From NCBI GenBank assembly GCA_005787025.1, contig SYCH01000256.1:1-16746 (forward strand): DNA of 16,746 nt. The letters are read 5' to 3'. Below the pieces are notes generated by a model. The model ran no database searches. It worked only from the letters and a program-made list of their open reading frames with translations, and had not been told where the DNA came from. Below, piece after piece: positions 14,311-16,746 of the stretch (position 1 is its first letter; each line of letters begins with the position of its first letter). Source of the DNA: Actinomycetota bacterium. Its GTDB lineage: Bacteria > Actinomycetota > Acidimicrobiia > Acidimicrobiales > Ilumatobacteraceae. A program made the translations under genes and the position numbers.

Positions 14311-15044
14311 CAGTCGCGACCGAACAGGCCGCCCAGGGCCCCCCCACCACCACCGGCACCCGAATTGCCGGTGCCGAGCATGCCCTGAATCCAACCGACC
14401 AATTCGTTCGGGTTACGTGTCTGGGTCCAGACCTTGCCCGGTCCGCTGAACTCGAAGACCAGGCCTTCACCACTCTTGAACGACTGAATGAGCCCGCCGC
14501 CACTGGCCTTGCGGATCGCCATTCCCACCGATCCTTCGTAGGCGACCATGTGCCCGGTGTCGACGGTGAGGGTCTGACCCGGGGCCAGATCCCAGGTTTC
14601 GAGCGCACCGTAACAACCGAACACCACGAGTCCTTGCCCCTCGGCACGAATGATGAATCCACCCTCGCTGCCGAACATGTTCTTGAAGCCACCCCATTGG
14701 GTCTCGATGGCCACGTTCGCGTCGTTGGCGAGCCACGAACCCTTCTGAATGAACAACGGGGTCGCGGGAGTCACGTCGAACGCGATGACGTCTCCGGGCA
14801 GTCGCGGGGCGACGTCGACGAAGCCACCTTCAGCCGAAGCCGTGTAGGTGCTCACGAAGAAGCTCTCTCCGCCGAGCGCCGCGCGCTTCAGACTCTTGAG
14901 CACACCACCCTCGGCTTTGGACGACAATTCGACGCCCGAGGACATGGTCATCATCGCGCCACTTTCGACGCGCACGGGTTCGTTGGCTCCCAGCGTGATG
15001 CGGGCCACCCCGAACGATGGTCCCTGTCGAGTCTGCACCTGCAT
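14310..15044 (-). CDS. AIM24 family protein (TIGR00266 type)
   Basis: A soluble protein of the AIM24/TIGR00266 family, built of a repeated beta-rich fold. The bacterial role is not established; the mitochondrial member affects inner-membrane organisation. 244 residues with no signal peptide. Recognisable blocks are VRVESGAMMTMSSGVEL near 24-40, GGESFFVSTYTA near 59-70, LPGDVIAFDV, GLVVFGCYGALETWDL near 139-154, DTGHMVAYEGSV near 162-173 and SGEGLVFEFSGPGKVWTQTR near the end. The C-terminus (about 224-244) is glycine-rich and ends in LGGLFGRD, probably flexible. The ATG has a good AAGGA ribosome binding site 6 nt upstream (15051-15055). It lies 29 bp after ppdK and overlaps terC. A TerD/stress link is sometimes suspected for such neighbours but is not shown here. 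Confidence 0.88.
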   Translation of the reverse strand: MQVQTRQGPSFGVARITLGANEPVRVESGAMMTMSSGVELSSKAEGGVLKSLKRAALGGESFFVSTYTASAEGGFVDVAPRLPGDVIAFDVTPATPLFIQKGSWLANDANVAIETQWGGFKNMFGSEGGFIIRAEGQGLVVFGCYGALETWDLAPGQTLTVDTGHMVAYEGSVGMAIRKASGGGLIQSFKSGEGLVFEFSGPGKVWTQTRNPNELVGWIQGMLGTGNSGAGGGGGALGGLFGRD

Positions 15045-15050
15045 GTTCGT

Positions 15051-15055
15051 CCTTC
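15051..15055 (-). promoter_or_regulatory. Ribosome binding site of the AIM24 gene
   Basis: On the minus strand this reads AAGGA inside GAGAAGGACGAAC, 6 nt before the ATG. It is the best Shine-Dalgarno match in the right-hand gene cluster. Confidence 0.55.
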
Positions 15056-15073
15056 TCCCCGAGACAACCCCGG

Positions 15074-16746
15074 CTACTTCGTTTCGCTCTTCTTCTTACC
15101 ACCTGTGGCGGCAATGACCGCCTGCGCCGCGGCCAATCGCGCGATCGGAACCCGGAACGGCGAACAACTGACGTAGTCGAGACCCACTCGGTAGAAGAGA
15201 TCGATCGATTCGGGGTCTCCTCCGTGCTCGCCGCACACGCCCAGTTTGATGCCGGGCTTGGCCGCGCGTCCACGTTCTGACGCGATCTTGACCAATTCCC
15301 CGACACCCGTCTGATCGATCGTCTCGAACGGATTGCGCTTCAACAGACCGTTCTCCAGGTAGGCGGGCATCATGCGACTTTCGACGTCTTCTCGACTGAA
15401 ACCGAACGTCATCTGAGTGAGGTCGTTCGTGCAGAAACTGAAGAAGTCGGCCTCCTCACTCAGCTCGTCGGCTCGCAATGCGGCACGAGGCGTCTCGATC
15501 ATGGTGCCAATCGACACCTTGGGCTTCTTCGCCCCCTTCTTCGAGGAGTCGGCGATGCCCTTGACGACCCAAGAACGGGCCAACGCCAACTCCTCGCGGG
15601 TCACCGTCAACGGAATCATCACCTCGACGATCGGCTTGCCACCCTTGGCCGCGCACTCGGCGGCGGCCTCCATGAGTGCCTGAACCTGCATGGCGTACAG
15701 ACCGGGCTTCACGACGCCGAGACGCACCCCACGCGTTCCCAGCATCGGATTGAACTCGGCCCACTCTTCGGCGGCCTTGAGCAATTTGGTCTCCTCGGGC
15801 GACAGCCCCACGGTGGCCTTCTTGATCTCGAGTTCATCCACGCGGGGCAGGAACTCGTGCAATGGCGGGTCGAGCAGACGAACCGTCACCGGTAAACCAT
15901 CCATCGCGTTCAGAATGTCGATGAAATCCTTCTTCTGGACGACACGCAGTTCCTCGAGCGCCGCGGTCTCCTCCTGCGGTGTCTGAGCGAGGATCATCCG
16001 TCGCACGACCGGCAGTCGATCGGGGGCCAGGAACATGTGCTCGGTGCGGCACAATCCGATGCCCTCGGCGCCCAACTTACGCGCGTTGGTCGCGTCCTCG
16101 CCGGTGTCGGCGTTCGCGCGCACGGACAACTTGCCCTTGCGGACCTCGTCGCACCACTTCAGGATGGTCTCGAACTCTTTGGGGGGCTTGGACGCCGACA
16201 ATGCCACTTCGCCCAACACGACCTCGCCCGTGGCGCCGTCCAACGAAATGATGTCGCCCTCTTTCACCACCACGGTGCCCGCGGTGAACTGCTTGCCCTC
16301 GATTCGGATCGATTCGGCGCCCACCACGGCGGGGGTGCCCCACCCGCGCGCCACCACGGCCGCATGGCTGACCAAACCGCCTCGCGCGGTGAGAATGCCC
16401 TGGGACACCATCATGCCGTGAACGTCCTCGGGGCTGGTCTCGCTGCGAACGAGGATGACCTTCTCGCCCCGATCGGCCGCATCGGCGGCATCGTCGGCCG
16501 TGAAGTAGACCTTGCCAACCGCGGCACCCGGCGACGCGGCCAGACCCTTGGCGATCACCTGCTTGTCACCGGCCACGAACTGTGGGTGGAGCACCTGGTC
16601 CAGGTGCTCAGCGGCCACGCGGGTGATGGCTTCTTCCTTGCCGATCTTCCAGACCTTCTTCGGACCCTTGGTTCCCTTGGTCATGTCGACGGCCATGCGA
16701 AGCGCGGCGGCGCCGGTGCGCTTGCCCACGCGGGTCTGCAGCATCC
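15074..16746 (-). CDS. ppdK: Pyruvate, phosphate dikinase, C-terminal part (5' end outside window)
   Basis: PPDK interconverts pyruvate, ATP and phosphate with PEP, AMP and pyrophosphate. About 557 codons are visible; the nucleotide-binding N-terminal part, some 300-plus residues in this family, lies beyond the right edge. The ATG at 16742-16744 is internal: MLQTRVGKRTG matches the PPDK region just after the ATP-grasp domain. The phosphohistidine is H127 of the visible part, in GGLVSHAAVVARG. The PEP/pyruvate barrel carries GIGLCRTEHMF, EFNPMLGTRGVRLG, VSIGTMIETPRAAL and FCTNDLTQMTFGFSRED, and the catalytic cysteine C504 is in GVCGEHGGDPES. The TEHMF and LQTR segments separate it from PEP synthase and PTS enzyme I. 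The stop lies 29 bp before the AIM24 gene, so it may lead the downstream operon. Confidence 0.96.
   Translation of the reverse strand, partial: MLQTRVGKRTGAAALRMAVDMTKGTKGPKKVWKIGKEEAITRVAAEHLDQVLHPQFVAGDKQVIAKGLAASPGAAVGKVYFTADDAADAADRGEKVILVRSETSPEDVHGMMVSQGILTARGGLVSHAAVVARGWGTPAVVGAESIRIEGKQFTAGTVVVKEGDIISLDGATGEVVLGEVALSASKPPKEFETILKWCDEVRKGKLSVRANADTGEDATNARKLGAEGIGLCRTEHMFLAPDRLPVVRRMILAQTPQEETAALEELRVVQKKDFIDILNAMDGLPVTVRLLDPPLHEFLPRVDELEIKKATVGLSPEETKLLKAAEEWAEFNPMLGTRGVRLGVVKPGLYAMQVQALMEAAAECAAKGGKPIVEVMIPLTVTREELALARSWVVKGIADSSKKGAKKPKVSIGTMIETPRAALRADELSEEADFFSFCTNDLTQMTFGFSREDVESRMMPAYLENGLLKRNPFETIDQTGVGELVKIASERGRAAKPGIKLGVCGEHGGDPESIDLFYRVGLDYVSCSPFRVPIARLAAAQAVIAATGGKKKSETK

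Noticed and set aside
1..16746. CRISPR array, tRNA, rRNA, insertion sequence, prophage or defence genes
   Set aside because: None seen by eye: no regularly spaced direct repeats apart from the LexA boxes, no transposase or integrase motifs, and almost all the sequence is covered by housekeeping genes.

Overview
The window looks like a housekeeping stretch of a high-GC bacterial chromosome, most likely from the Actinomycetota. The support is the high GC content, frequent GTG starts, a DapC-like aminotransferase of the actinobacterial type, and the lexA / LysM protein / nrdR arrangement also known from mycobacteria and corynebacteria. A deeper-branching lineage such as Acidimicrobiia is plausible, but that is inference. 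I see no rRNA, tRNA, CRISPR array, insertion sequence or phage gene.

Layout. Left block (1-3904): a LysM membrane protein, nrdR and a molybdopterin oxidoreductase (cut at the left edge) run leftward. lexA is the only rightward gene. The 286-bp divergent region between the LysM gene and lexA carries four clear LexA (SOS) boxes and one weak one. Two of them cover a good -35/-10 promoter whose predicted start site falls on the lexA ATG, so lexA is probably self-repressed and leaderless. The LysM gene is positioned like the SOS cell-division inhibitors YneA, DivS and ChiZ.

Right block (3947-16746): eleven leftward genes with gaps of at most 29 bp or with stop/start overlaps, so probably one long operon or several nested ones. 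In transcription order they are ppdK (5' end outside the window), an AIM24-family gene, terC, dnaG, a sigma-70 gene, miaB, miaA, dapF, hflX, dapC and an unknown two-helix membrane protein. dnaG plus the sigma gene is the core of the macromolecular synthesis operon. miaA and miaB act in sequence on tRNA position A37. dapF and dapC are two steps of diaminopimelate/lysine synthesis. lexA and this block converge over a hairpin at 3916-3938.

No wholly new system is evident. The points most worth checking are the LexA-box cluster with its leaderless promoter, the sigma factor in which both residues that normally read the -12 base are changed (Gln to Glu, Thr to Asn), a DapF whose first catalytic cysteine is serine, the placement of a molybdopterin oxidoreductase directly behind the SOS/nrdR genes, and a duplicated beta-strand motif in the unknown membrane protein.
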